Under the pieces are notes generated by a model that had not been told where the DNA came from, did not search any database, and was given only the letters and a program-made list of their open reading frames with translations. Shown here one piece after another: positions 8,551 to 17,731 of a DNA stretch of 33,925 nucleotides. A program made the translations under genes and the position numbers. Each line of letters begins with the position of its first letter. The stretch's first letter is position 1. Source of the DNA: an uncultured Lachnospiraceae bacterium (GTDB taxonomy: Bacteria; Bacillota; Clostridia; Lachnospirales; Lachnospiraceae). The stretch covers positions 1-33,925 of the forward strand of contig CAJOFN010000009.1 in NCBI GenBank assembly GCA_905233905.1, given 5' to 3'.

Positions 8551-9738
8551 TTACAGGCACTTTGTTATCTCAAGGTCAGGCTGGCGGGACAGGTCGATAA
8601 CCGCTCCGCTGTCTAACTGAACCATAGGCCTGCTGAGCTTGCTCTGGTTGATGTATATTATCCTGGCGGAAGTACCGTCATTTAAGATCACGCGGTTGTT
8701 CTGGTAGGCGTTGGCGATATTCTGAAGGAAGGTCAGTATAAACTTGGGATTGTACTTGTGGAGACCGTCATTCTCAAATGCCGCTATTACCTGGAACGCC
8801 GACTTGGGGGCGCGGTAGTTGCGCGTCGCCGTCATGGCATCATAAACATCCGCTATGGCGATTATCGCCGCCATGTCCTCTATCTGCTCTCCGGGAAGAT
8901 GGTTGGGGTAGCCCGATCCGTCAAAGCGCTCGTGATGCTGGATGGCACAGTCGAGCACTGCCCGGTCTATGCCCGGAATCTTCTTGAGCATGGAGTATCC
9001 ATCCGCAGGATGCCGTCTTATCATTGCAAACTCTTCGTCTGTGAGCTTGCCTGTCTTGTTCAGGATCTCCTCGGGGATGCGGATCTTGCCTACATCGTGG
9101 AGAAGTCCTGCGATGGTCAGGAGATTGAGATCATCCCTGCGCATCTTGAGCCACTTGCCGATGGCCCTTGCAACCAGGGCAACATTGACGCTGTGGGCGT
9201 AGGTGGCATCGTCTAAGGTGCGCATGTTGTGGAGCATATCGAAAAGATCCAGTGATGTCCTGGATGAAAACAGACTCTCCGCCTCACGGAGCATGCCGTT
9301 CATGTCAATCTTGTCGCCTTCGCCGTCCACTATCTGCTTAAAGGAGGTCTTGAGCGCCGCGATATTGCGGGAGTAATTGATGGAAAACTCCTGAAACTCA
9401 GGCGTAGCTTTAAGCCTCTCTGAATAGGCGATGGTCTCATTGCGCTTGCCGGAGGGCTTGGGAGGCTCGGGCTTTTCCTCTTCAGGCTCCGGTTCGGGCT
9501 CTTCCGCGGGCTGCGGCTCCTCCGGAGCGTCTACCAGATCTACTTCCTTAGCAGAATCCTCCACATCGGGAAGCTTCTCCTCAACAAAAACCTCAGCAAT
9601 ACGATAAAAGCTTAGCTTGGCGATTAGCTGAGCGTTCAAAACCGTTCCGGCTTTGGCAATGGTCTGCCCCTGCTTGGTCACAATATCCTTGGCTACGACC
9701 ATTCCGGCTTTCAGTTGCTTGCTTGAGAGTTTGTTCAT
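8551..9738 (-). CDS. HD-GYP domain protein, probable cyclic-di-GMP phosphodiesterase
   Basis: Predicted to hydrolyse c-di-GMP. Residues 1-55 form a small DUF3391-like N-terminal region. Residues 60-100 are a Glu/Pro-rich linker. The HD-GYP domain fills about 165-350, with LLHDVGKIRIP (His/Asp near 214-215), the intermediate His in RRHPADGY and QHHERFDGSGYP at about 267-278, so the metal-binding residues and the GYP motif are intact. No receiver or PAS domain and no membrane segment is present. The gene lies 29 bp before the CobO-like gene and appears to head the transcript that continues into dapA and dapB. Confidence 0.92.
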   Translation of the reverse strand: MNKLSSKQLKAGMVVAKDIVTKQGQTIAKAGTVLNAQLIAKLSFYRIAEVFVEEKLPDVEDSAKEVDLVDAPEEPQPAEEPEPEPEEEKPEPPKPSGKRNETIAYSERLKATPEFQEFSINYSRNIAALKTSFKQIVDGEGDKIDMNGMLREAESLFSSRTSLDLFDMLHNMRTLDDATYAHSVNVALVARAIGKWLKMRRDDLNLLTIAGLLHDVGKIRIPEEILNKTGKLTDEEFAMIRRHPADGYSMLKKIPGIDRAVLDCAIQHHERFDGSGYPNHLPGEQIEDMAAIIAIADVYDAMTATRNYRAPKSAFQVIAAFENDGLHKYNPKFILTFLQNIANAYQNNRVILNDGTSARIIYINQSKLSRPMVQLDSGAVIDLSRQPDLEITKCL

Positions 9739-9814
9739 GTATGCTTCCCCGATTTCCCGGCAGACATCATCTGCTAATTATACGCAATACCCCTGTTGAC
9801 ATAAAACCGCCTTT

Positions 9815-9843
9815 ACTATATCATATTTCAACTATCCACGCAA
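9815..9843 (-). promoter_or_regulatory. Promoter for the HD-GYP-cobO-like-dapA-dapB transcript
   Basis: On the minus strand TTGCGT, a 17-bp spacer and TATAGT lie about 75 bp before the HD-GYP start and just after the aconitase-like stop codon. A closer TATAAT lacks a good -35. Confidence 0.6.
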
Positions 9844-9847
9844 CACT

Positions 9848-12139
9848 TTAATCCCTGTAATAGTTGATAAGACAGCCCTTTAGGATGATCTCCCTTTCTG
9901 CGGGGGTAAGGGCATCCATATGCAGCTCTATCTCATTTAAGCCACCGTCTTTTATAACATATGCCGTAATGTCAGCCGCGCCGGATGCGATCTCGTCCCT
10001 GATGCCCGGAAGCAGGATGTAATCACCGTTGGCGAAGGGGAGCTTTTCGTGACCGTCGCGGGTGATAAGAGGCAGCATCCCCCAGTTGATAAGGTTGGAA
10101 CGGTAACGCTTGGTGGCGTATTCCTCGGCGATATTCGCCCAGCCTCCGAGAACCTTCTGACAGGAGGCCGCCTGCTCCCTGGCGGAACCGTCTCCCGGCT
10201 TGACCGCAAAAATCGTGGAGCCTATGCCGATGTTGTGCCTCCTGATCTCCGGGAACCTTGTGTGGATGGCTTCCATCACGCCGTGAACCTCTTCCAATAC
10301 GCTTCCGGGGCAGGTATCTGCTTCTATCGCCTTCTGCGCCTTCTGGACTTCCTTTGCCCTTCCCACATAGGCGGGATCCTTGCGCGAAAGGGTAAATTCC
10401 GCAAGACCAAGAGGGTTGGACCTGAAGGAAGAGGTCTCCCCGGAGGGTATCAGCTCATCGGTGGTGGTAACAGGGTCGTGTATCTCTGAAACAATCTTTA
10501 GAATGAGGTTCTCCGGCAGGGCGGACATGGCGGGCCAGTCCTTGATATTGGGGCCGAACACAAGCTCCGCTTCGGGATCAGCCTTGCCGGAGGCGTCAAA
10601 TACGCGGTTGGCGTATATCCTGCCGTCAAAGTGATATGCCGGCTTTGAAAAGCTGCCGTCCCATTCATCCGCGCCTGTGAGGAAGCCCTTGTTCGCCGCT
10701 GTAGCCGCTATTGACCTTGCATCCATCAGCGCAACGGAGGCTATCTGTCCGTTCTGGAGCTTGGAGCCCTCCCTGTTGGGGAAATTGCGTGTGGAATGGC
10801 GGATGGAGAAGCCGTTGTTGCCGGGGGTATCTCCCGCGCCGAAGCAGGGACCGCAGAACGCAGTTTTTACAATGGCACCTGTCTCCATCAGGTCTGCAAC
10901 GCTGCCGTTTTTGACCAGCTCCATATAAATGGGCGTGCTGGCAGGATATACGGAAAGCGTGAATTCATCTGGTCCGATGCTGGTGCCGCGCAGGATATCC
11001 GCCGCGTCTGTGATATTTTCAAAGCCGCCCCCCGCGCATCCGGCTATTATTCCCTGATCTACATATAATCTGCCGTCACGGACCTTATCCTTTAAGGTGA
11101 AATCAACCGCTCCGTCCAAGGATACTGCCGCCCTCTTTTCAACGTCGTCAAGGATATCCATGAGATTATCCTTCAGCTCGGCGATGGTATAGGTATTGCT
11201 GGGATGGAAGGGCATGGCTATCATGGGGCGGATCTCGCCTAAATCAATCTCTATCATGCCGTCGTAGTATGCCACATCCCCTGGCGCAAGCTCCTTATAG
11301 CCCAAACCCCTGCCGTGGAGCTCGTAAAATTCCTTGACCTTATCATCTGTCTGCCAGATAGATGACAGGCAGGTGGTCTCCGTGGTCATTACATCGATGC
11401 CAATACGGTAATCCACTGAAAGCTCCGCGACGCCGGGGCCGACAAATTCCATAACTTTATTCTTGACATAGCCATTGTCAAATACCTCTCCTATTATGGC
11501 AAGGGCGATATCCTGGGGACCGACTCCGTGGCTTGGCCTGCCCTTTAAATATACGGCAACGACACCGGGCATATCTATATCGTAGGTACGGCCTAAAAGC
11601 TGCTTGACAAGCTCCGGTCCGCCTTCACCCATTGCCATTGTACCTAAGGCACCGTAACGGGTATGGGAATCAGAGCCGAGTATCATCCTGCCGCCTTCAG
11701 CGAGCATTTCCCTGGCGTACTGGTGGATCACTGCCTGATGAGGGGGCACATAGATCCCGCCGTATCTTCTGGCGCAGGAGAGGCCGAACATATGGTCATC
11801 TTCGTTGATCGTTCCGCCAACTGCACAAAGGCTGTTGTGGCAGTTGGTAAGGACGTAGGGGATAGGGAACTGCTCCAGTCCTGACGCGCGGGCTGTCTGG
11901 ATTATGCCCACATAGGTAATATCGTGGCTGGTGAGCTTGTCGAATTTGATCTGTAATGAGTCCATATTCCCGGAGGTGTTGTGAGACTCTAATATGCCGT
12001 AGCTTATGGTCGCCCCGGCTGCGCTTGCCCTTTCTGTTTCCTTTCCGGTCTTTTGCCTGATGGCGGCAATGGCATCGGCACCGTCCTCAATTATCTCGGT
12101 GCCATTTATCAGGTATACACCGTTGTTGTATAATTTCAT
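9848..12139 (-). CDS. Aconitase-family hydratase (YbhJ-like)
   Basis: A 763-residue cytosolic enzyme of the aconitase superfamily. Cluster-ligand candidates are the Cys in TTETTCLSS (about residue 265) and the pair in [12 protein letters not shown]; other aconitase-type stretches are [21 protein letters not shown] and [16 protein letters not shown]. Overall size and order resemble the uncharacterised YbhJ group more than canonical AcnA, so the substrate is not certain and a role in citrate isomerisation is unproven. The ATG overlaps the stop of the coiled-coil gene (ATGA) and has a GGAGGAGG ribosome binding site. It is the last gene of the hydG-hydF transcript. Confidence 0.88.
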   Translation of the reverse strand: MKLYNNGVYLINGTEIIEDGADAIAAIRQKTGKETERASAAGATISYGILESHNTSGNMDSLQIKFDKLTSHDITYVGIIQTARASGLEQFPIPYVLTNCHNSLCAVGGTINEDDHMFGLSCARRYGGIYVPPHQAVIHQYAREMLAEGGRMILGSDSHTRYGALGTMAMGEGGPELVKQLLGRTYDIDMPGVVAVYLKGRPSHGVGPQDIALAIIGEVFDNGYVKNKVMEFVGPGVAELSVDYRIGIDVMTTETTCLSSIWQTDDKVKEFYELHGRGLGYKELAPGDVAYYDGMIEIDLGEIRPMIAMPFHPSNTYTIAELKDNLMDILDDVEKRAAVSLDGAVDFTLKDKVRDGRLYVDQGIIAGCAGGGFENITDAADILRGTSIGPDEFTLSVYPASTPIYMELVKNGSVADLMETGAIVKTAFCGPCFGAGDTPGNNGFSIRHSTRNFPNREGSKLQNGQIASVALMDARSIAATAANKGFLTGADEWDGSFSKPAYHFDGRIYANRVFDASGKADPEAELVFGPNIKDWPAMSALPENLILKIVSEIHDPVTTTDELIPSGETSSFRSNPLGLAEFTLSRKDPAYVGRAKEVQKAQKAIEADTCPGSVLEEVHGVMEAIHTRFPEIRRHNIGIGSTIFAVKPGDGSAREQAASCQKVLGGWANIAEEYATKRYRSNLINWGMLPLITRDGHEKLPFANGDYILLPGIRDEIASGAADITAYVIKDGGLNEIELHMDALTPAEREIILKGCLINYYRD

Positions 12140-12837
12140 TGATCCTCCTCCTTCCAGGCAAAATACTCTGCGTCTAAGTCTACCTTTATCTCGGGCAGCT
12201 CTGTGTCATCCTCCTCTTTGTCCTCTTTATCTAACAGATCTTCAAGGCCCTGGGCCTTGAAGTATTCCTCGTTGATCTTAATTTCAACCTGCGTGTCCGC
12301 ATAGGGATCCTTTTCTTCCTCAGGAACGTGATTCTCCTTTTCCTTGGCGCGGCGGGCGTTTTCGTCCTCGATAAGCCTCAGATATTTCTGGGTATCAATG
12401 AGTCCCTGGAGCTGGCCCTTGAGCTCGTACTGGTTGTGGCGGATGGTGTTGAGCTCTTCCTTGATATGCTCCTGCAGCTCCGAATAAATGCCGTCGAAGC
12501 GGTTCCTGGTATCCTTTACCACATCCGCAAGCTCGTTCAGGGAGCGGTCGGAGTACATGAGGGAGGCAGCGTAGATCTCTTCAGCGTTGCGCCGGGTCTC
12601 AAAGATCAGCTCGTCATTTTCCTTCCGGGCAGCGCGGCGGGCCTTGTCCTTGCTTGCCTCGGTAAGCTCATACTCCTCCATCATGTCATACATGCAGTCA
12701 TTCAGATCCTTGAGCAGATTCATCATGCGCATTTTGTCGATGACCACCTTGCGCTTGCTGCCCTCATAGGGTTCAGCCTTGGAAAATAATACATGGATAT
12801 CTCGTAATACCTTTTCTGTCTTGTCCTGTGCGTTCAT
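12136..12837 (-). CDS. Coiled-coil protein of unknown function in the hyd operon
   Basis: A 233-residue highly charged protein, not recognised. Residues about 1-165 are almost wholly helical with heptad-like spacing and many Glu, Lys and Arg, suggesting a long coiled coil. The rest is acidic. Two short similar motifs stand out near the C terminus: [13 protein letters not shown] and [15 protein letters not shown]. There are no cysteines in metal-binding pairs, no P-loop and no membrane segment. The start has GGAG at good spacing. It sits 15 bp after hydF and overlaps the aconitase-like gene by 4 bp. A scaffolding or polar-localisation role is possible but unsupported. Confidence 0.8.
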   Translation of the reverse strand: MNAQDKTEKVLRDIHVLFSKAEPYEGSKRKVVIDKMRMMNLLKDLNDCMYDMMEEYELTEASKDKARRAARKENDELIFETRRNAEEIYAASLMYSDRSLNELADVVKDTRNRFDGIYSELQEHIKEELNTIRHNQYELKGQLQGLIDTQKYLRLIEDENARRAKEKENHVPEEEKDPYADTQVEIKINEEYFKAQGLEDLLDKEDKEEDDTELPEIKVDLDAEYFAWKEEDQ

Positions 12838-12852
12838 TTAGGATCTCCAAGT

Positions 12853-14124
12853 CTATATTTTGTGGGTAAACACTTCCATGGAACGGTCTAAAATACCGTG
12901 AAGATAAGCTATCATGGTGCCGTAATTGGTAATGGGCACGCCGCATCTGCCGGCGGAGGCTATGCGCCATTTCATCTCCCGCGCCGGAAGGGTACAGCCG
13001 CCGCAATGGATGATAAGGTCATAGCTTTTAAGCTCCTTCTCGTCCGGGAACTGGCCGCCGCTGGTGAAATGATAGTCAAAGGCTTTGCCTGTATGTTCCT
13101 TGATCCAGCCGGGAAGCTTTACGGTGCCAATATCCTTGCATTGCCTGTGGTGGGTGCAGCCTTCCGAGATCAAAACCCTTGCGCCGTCCTTCAGGCCTTC
13201 TATGGCCTTTGCACCCTGTGCCTGCCAAGACAGGTCGCCCTTGTAGCGCGCCATCAAGATGGAAAAGGATGTAAGGGGAACCTCCTCCGGAACGAGCTTT
13301 GAAACCTCGCCAAAGGCCTGGCTGTCAGTGACTACCATGCGGGGAGGCCGCCCCAGCCGGTTCAAGGTCTTTGTAAGCTGCGCGGGCTGGGTGACCGCGG
13401 CTATCGCGCCGGAATCTAAAATATCCCTTATCACCTGCTGCTGGGGCAGGATGAGCCTGCCCTTGGGCGCCGATTCATCCACGGGGACAACAAGCACCAC
13501 AACATCTCCCTCAGCTATCAGGTCACTGATGAGGGGCGTAGTCTGGGAGTTGCTCCTGTCTGTTCTTGTCCGGGCTATCCTGTCCCGAAGCCTTGATATT
13601 TCGGATGCTTCGGGGGAAAGCGCGCAAAACGAAAAAATTTCCTCCCTTGAAATCCCGATGGCATCTGAAGTATTATTTATCGCTGCTTCTAAGGCGTCAG
13701 GGCTTAAGCGGTCTGATTTATTTAATATCACAAGGAAGGGAATCTCACCGGTCTTAAAGAAGGCTGTCAGACCTTCTTCAGGGGAAAGATCCTCTTTGCC
13801 CTTAAGTCTTTCGGCGTCTATGACAATAATGGCAATGTCGCATCGCCTTATTATCTCCCTTGTCTTTTCCTCCCTCAGCTCTCCGAGGTCGCTGCTATCG
13901 GAAAGCCCCGGCGTATCATAGATCATGACGGGGCCAATGGGCAAAAGCTCCATTGCCTTGCGGACAGGGTCAGTCGTAGTGCCCTCACGGTCAGCCACCA
14001 CCGCGATATCCTGTCCTGTAAGGGCGTTCATAACGCTGGACTTGCCGGCGTTGACCCGCCCGAATATGCCTATCTGAACCCTTTCCGATAAGGGAGTGGT
14101 ATTCATTGAACTGTCATTTGTCAA
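12853..14124 (-). CDS. hydF: [FeFe]-hydrogenase H-cluster maturation GTPase HydF
   Basis: The GTPase scaffold on which the 2Fe subcluster is assembled before transfer to apo-hydrogenase. It has 423 residues. The G domain contains GRVNAGKSSVMNAL (P-loop), YDTPGLSD and LNKSD. The C-terminal Fe-S domain has CTHHRQC and, about 50 residues later, HCGGCTLP, matching the CxH...HCxxC cluster motif. The start at 14124 is a TTG overlapping the hydG stop by 4 bp, with AAAGGGA upstream. ATG 14106 is possible but lacks a ribosome binding site. Confidence 0.96.
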   Translation of the reverse strand: MTNDSSMNTTPLSERVQIGIFGRVNAGKSSVMNALTGQDIAVVADREGTTTDPVRKAMELLPIGPVMIYDTPGLSDSSDLGELREEKTREIIRRCDIAIIVIDAERLKGKEDLSPEEGLTAFFKTGEIPFLVILNKSDRLSPDALEAAINNTSDAIGISREEIFSFCALSPEASEISRLRDRIARTRTDRSNSQTTPLISDLIAEGDVVVLVVPVDESAPKGRLILPQQQVIRDILDSGAIAAVTQPAQLTKTLNRLGRPPRMVVTDSQAFGEVSKLVPEEVPLTSFSILMARYKGDLSWQAQGAKAIEGLKDGARVLISEGCTHHRQCKDIGTVKLPGWIKEHTGKAFDYHFTSGGQFPDEKELKSYDLIIHCGGCTLPAREMKWRIASAGRCGVPITNYGTMIAYLHGILDRSMEVFTHKI

Positions 14125-15539
14125 AATCTGAAATCCCTTTCTCCCTCAGCGATCCTTGAAAGGAAGCCTTCGCAGGATTCTCTAACCCTAAGATTGGTGA
14201 TGGTGTCAAGCTCTTTGGTGATAAGCTGTTCGCCTATGCGCCTGGTCTCCGGAGTGGCGTAGTCTATAAGATATTCCTGCAGGGTCATCAGCGCGTTGGG
14301 ATGACAGCAGTTGACGATCTGCTTTGATTTGAGCAGCTCCATGAAGCGGTCTCCTGTGCGGCCAGCGCGGTAGCAGGCGGTACAGAAGGATGGCACATAG
14401 CCAAGCTCCATCAGCCATCTTACCACTTCGTCCAGAGTACGGTTGTCTATAACATCAAACTGCGCGGAGTTATCTTCTTCGGCTTCCTCCTCCGCGTAGC
14501 CCCCCACACTGGTGCGGGAACCGCCGGAAATCTGGGAGATGCCAAGCTCCAGAACCCTCTTGCGGCTTGATATGCTTTCCCTTGTGGATACTATCATCCC
14601 GGTATAGGGAACCGCGATCCTGATGCAGGCGACGATCTTGGCAAATATGTCGTCTGAAAGACCGTTCTTGAAGGTCTCGGGGTCAATATCATCAGCGGGA
14701 CGGACCCTTGGAACGGAAATGGTATGAGGTCCGACGCCTATGGATGCCTCTAAGTGCTCCGCATGCATGATTATGCCGCAGAAATCGTAGCGGTAATTGT
14801 TAAGACCGAAAAGCACTCCAAGCCCGACATCATCAATACCGGCATGCATAGCGCGATCCATTGCCTCGGTATGATATGCGTAATCAGACTTGGGGCCGGT
14901 GGGATGAAGGCGCTCGTAGGAGGTCTTGTTGTAGGTCTCCTGGAAGAGAATGTAGGTGCCGATACCTGCATCCTTGAGCATCTTGTATTCTTCCTCCGTA
15001 GTGGCAGCGATATTGACATTGACACGGCGGATGTCACCGTTCTTGTGATGTATGCCGTAGATGGTGTTGATGCTCTCTATTATGTATTCTATGGGGTTCA
15101 TCGTGGGATGCTCCCCGGCCTCCAAGGCAAGGCGCTTATGTCCCATGTCCTGCAGCGCGATGACCTCTTCCCGGATCTGCTCCTGGGTAAGCTTCACGCG
15201 GCGGATGTTTTTGTTCTTTGCGTGGTAGGGGCAGTATTCGCAGCCATTTATGCAATAATTGGAGAGATAAAGCGGCGCGAACATAACGATACGATTGCCG
15301 TAGAATTCGTTCTTGATACGTCTGGCAAGGTCGTATATGCGCTCATTGAGCTCGGGTATGTCACAATCCAGCAAAACAAGGGCTTCCTGATGGGTAATGC
15401 CCTTCATCAGAGATGCTTTGTCGAGTATCTCCTCTATGAGGGGCGCGTTGGACTTGTTCGCCTCCGCGTAAGCCAAGACCTCCTGAATCCTCGCGTCATT
15501 GATAAAATCTTCTGCTCTGGGCGATCTGACATCATACAT
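14121..15539 (-). CDS. hydG: [FeFe]-hydrogenase maturation radical SAM tyrosine lyase HydG
   Basis: Cleaves tyrosine to supply CO and CN for the H-cluster. The radical SAM motif is CINGCEYC (Cys 96, 100 and 103 of the chosen start). The C-terminal auxiliary-cluster motif is FCTACYRAG with IVNCCHPNAL about 25 residues on. The chosen start gives 472 residues, typical of HydG. ATG 15539 follows AAGGAAGTG, whereas the track's extension to 15629 is out of family. A possible -10 (TACAAT, minus strand of 15577-15582) precedes it. It is the first gene of the hydG-hydF-coiled coil-hydratase operon; HydE and the hydrogenase are not in the window. Confidence 0.97.
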   Translation of the reverse strand: MYDVRSPRAEDFINDARIQEVLAYAEANKSNAPLIEEILDKASLMKGITHQEALVLLDCDIPELNERIYDLARRIKNEFYGNRIVMFAPLYLSNYCINGCEYCPYHAKNKNIRRVKLTQEQIREEVIALQDMGHKRLALEAGEHPTMNPIEYIIESINTIYGIHHKNGDIRRVNVNIAATTEEEYKMLKDAGIGTYILFQETYNKTSYERLHPTGPKSDYAYHTEAMDRAMHAGIDDVGLGVLFGLNNYRYDFCGIIMHAEHLEASIGVGPHTISVPRVRPADDIDPETFKNGLSDDIFAKIVACIRIAVPYTGMIVSTRESISSRKRVLELGISQISGGSRTSVGGYAEEEAEEDNSAQFDVIDNRTLDEVVRWLMELGYVPSFCTACYRAGRTGDRFMELLKSKQIVNCCHPNALMTLQEYLIDYATPETRRIGEQLITKELDTITNLRVRESCEGFLSRIAEGERDFRF

Positions 15540-15608
15540 GGCGGTCACTTCCTTTTCATAAGTTGTTTTGTGCTTTATTGTAACACAGTTTGGGTGTAAT
15601 AAAAACAA

Positions 15609-15646
15609 AAAAATCCTGCCGGACGTCATATACCGGCAGGATTTTT
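15609..15646 (-). terminator. Terminator after the PTS gene
   Basis: AATCCTGCCGG pairs with CCGGCAGGATT around a 10-nt loop, with T runs on both sides. It lies about 35 bp after the PTS stop and separates the sucrose operon from hydG. Because A and T runs flank it symmetrically it could act on both strands. Confidence 0.88.
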
Positions 15647-15681
15647 AGAATTATAGTTGAATTATATTACAACTATTCTGA

Positions 15682-17643
15682 TCATTTTGCAGGAATTGAT
15701 GAAACATCATCGAATTCAAAGCTGTTGGTTACAAGTACAACTACCATGTCAGAATAGCCTGCAGCAGCTATCTTGTCACGGCTGAAGGAGATAAGCTTGT
15801 CACCCTTCTTAACCTTGTCACCCATGCCTACGAAGCACTCGAAGCCGTCGCCGTTCATCTGTACGGTATCAATACCTACATGGATAAGGAGCTCAACTCC
15901 GTTATCACCGGCAATACCTACGGCATGCTTGGAATCAACAACGGATACGATCTCACCTTCGAAGGGTGAAACAACTATCTCGCTGTCAGGCTTGATGCCG
16001 ACACCATTTCCTAATGCACCGGAGGCGAATGCTCCGTCAGGAATCTCGGTATAATCAACAGCTTCACCGACTACAGGCGCCATGATCTCAAGATTGGTGC
16101 TCTTGGAAGCTTTGATAACTGACTTAAGGTCAGCAAGCTCGGTAGCCTTTGCCTCTGCCCTTGCTTCTGCTGCCTTTGTTACATTGGGAACATTCTCTTC
16201 AACTTCAACTGCTCTCTCGTCAGGCTTTGCGGTCTCATCCTCTTCCTCCTTGTGAGTAGCGAAGGCAAGTGCGAATGCCACGCAGAAGGAGATAGCGAGC
16301 ATGATGGTGTAGGTAACAGGGTTGGTTACGATGAGGTATCCGGGGATACCGGTAACACCGTTAGCTCTTGCGGCAACTCCCATGATAGAGCCTGCCATTG
16401 CGCCGACAGCTCCGCCGATGGAACCGCAAACCAGAGGCTTGAAGTAGCGGAGGTTTACACCGAAGATAGCCGGCTCTGTGATACCCAGTGATGCTGAAAG
16501 TGAAGCGGGTACCGCGATAGCCTTGGTCTTGGTCCTGTGTGATCTGATACCGATTGCAAGACATGCTGCGAACTGCGCGAAGTTAGCGGATGATGCGATA
16601 GGCATCCAGGTATTAAGACCATTGCCGCCGTCCTGAGCAAGCATACCAAGCTCGATGATGTTGAACATATGGTGAAGTCCCATTACTACGGTGAACGGAT
16701 AGATCGCGCCGCAGGCAAGGGCTCCGATACCAAATCCGACCTTAACAAGTGCGGAGAAGAATGCAAGAACAACTGTCTCCAGTGATGAGAATACAGGTCC
16801 GATTATGGTAAAGGTCAGGAAATATGTTACTAAGATCGTTGTAAGCGGTGTTACAAACAAGTCGATCATTTCGGGAACATGCTTGTGGAGCCATGTCTCA
16901 ATCTTCGCCATGATGAATACGGCGATGATAACCGGAATGATGTGTCCCTGATAGCCGTGGCGTTCTACGTTGAAGAACAGGATATGCCATACAGGGATCT
17001 GTCCGTCGGTAACGTTGAAGAATGAGTTGATGGCATCGGTATTGCTGACATTCCATGCATTGAGCAGGGAAGGATCAAGCATTGCGATACCGAGTGTAGC
17101 GCCTAAAAAGATGTTGGCTCCGAATACACGGGCTGCAGAAATACCAACCAGAATAGGCAGATAAGCGATAGCTGCTACTGCTATCAGATGGAGGAAGCCA
17201 TACCAGTCGGTGTCACCGAAGCCCGGAATAGCGTTGGAAAGAGCCTCCATCAGACCCATCATCAGACCGCAGGATACGATAGCGGGAAGGATGGGTACGA
17301 ATACATCACCTAATGCCTTGATGATCTGGCGCCACAGAGGTGCCTGAGCGGCTGCTGCCGCCTTAACGTCTTCCTTGGTCGCAGCGGATGCTCCGGTTAC
17401 AGCGAGGAATTCGTCATAAACCTTGTTTACTGTACCTGTACCGATGATCAACTGCAGCTGACCACCTGACTCGAACATACCCTGAACGCCGTCGATATCC
17501 TCGAGCGCGCTCTTGTTGATCTTGTCATTGTCCGCAATAACAAGACGCAGTCTGGTGGCGCAGTGTGCCGCGGATACAACATTGGCTCCTCCGCCAATAT
17601 TAGCCGCGATCTCTTCCGCGCACTTACGATAGTCTAATGCCAT
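15682..17643 (-). CDS. PTS sucrose-type EIIBCA transporter
   Basis: Membrane phosphotransferase permease that imports and phosphorylates a disaccharide. It has 653 residues in B-C-A order. EIIB has the phosphorylated Cys28 in SAAHCATRLRLV. EIIC, about 100-470, has many membrane segments with GLHHMFN and LGITEPAIFGVN. EIIA, about 510-645, has the active His in ELLIHVGIDTV. The EIIC belongs to the Glc superfamily branch with sucrose, trehalose and beta-glucoside carriers. The neighbouring fructokinase and amylosucrase-type enzyme favour sucrose. GGGAGG precedes the start. It is the third gene of the operon, 88 bp after the GH13 gene. Confidence 0.9.
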   Translation of the reverse strand: MALDYRKCAEEIAANIGGGANVVSAAHCATRLRLVIADNDKINKSALEDIDGVQGMFESGGQLQLIIGTGTVNKVYDEFLAVTGASAATKEDVKAAAAAQAPLWRQIIKALGDVFVPILPAIVSCGLMMGLMEALSNAIPGFGDTDWYGFLHLIAVAAIAYLPILVGISAARVFGANIFLGATLGIAMLDPSLLNAWNVSNTDAINSFFNVTDGQIPVWHILFFNVERHGYQGHIIPVIIAVFIMAKIETWLHKHVPEMIDLFVTPLTTILVTYFLTFTIIGPVFSSLETVVLAFFSALVKVGFGIGALACGAIYPFTVVMGLHHMFNIIELGMLAQDGGNGLNTWMPIASSANFAQFAACLAIGIRSHRTKTKAIAVPASLSASLGITEPAIFGVNLRYFKPLVCGSIGGAVGAMAGSIMGVAARANGVTGIPGYLIVTNPVTYTIMLAISFCVAFALAFATHKEEEDETAKPDERAVEVEENVPNVTKAAEARAEAKATELADLKSVIKASKSTNLEIMAPVVGEAVDYTEIPDGAFASGALGNGVGIKPDSEIVVSPFEGEIVSVVDSKHAVGIAGDNGVELLIHVGIDTVQMNGDGFECFVGMGDKVKKGDKLISFSRDKIAAAGYSDMVVVLVTNSFEFDDVSSIPAK

Positions 17644-17731
17644 TAATAGTGCCTCCCTTCGTTTGTTAAATTACTTACTCCTCTTGTTACTATGGATAAT
17701 CGCGAATGTTGCTGCGTTTAGCCCTTATCAA

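Noticed and set aside
13259-13921. 220-residue plus-strand ORF
   Set aside because: Antisense shadow of hydF with Ser/Arg-rich composition typical of a reversed frame.
14754-15599. 281-residue plus-strand ORF
   Set aside because: It lies wholly antisense to hydG, has no ribosome binding site and no recognisable motif.
15540-15629. N-terminal extension of hydG to 15629
   Set aside because: The extension is hydrophobic and out of family, and a good ribosome binding site precedes ATG 15539.
17644-17731. Antiterminator or regulatory RNA between the GH13 and PTS genes
   Set aside because: The 88-bp gap shows no convincing hairpin or terminator; only the PTS ribosome binding site is clear.
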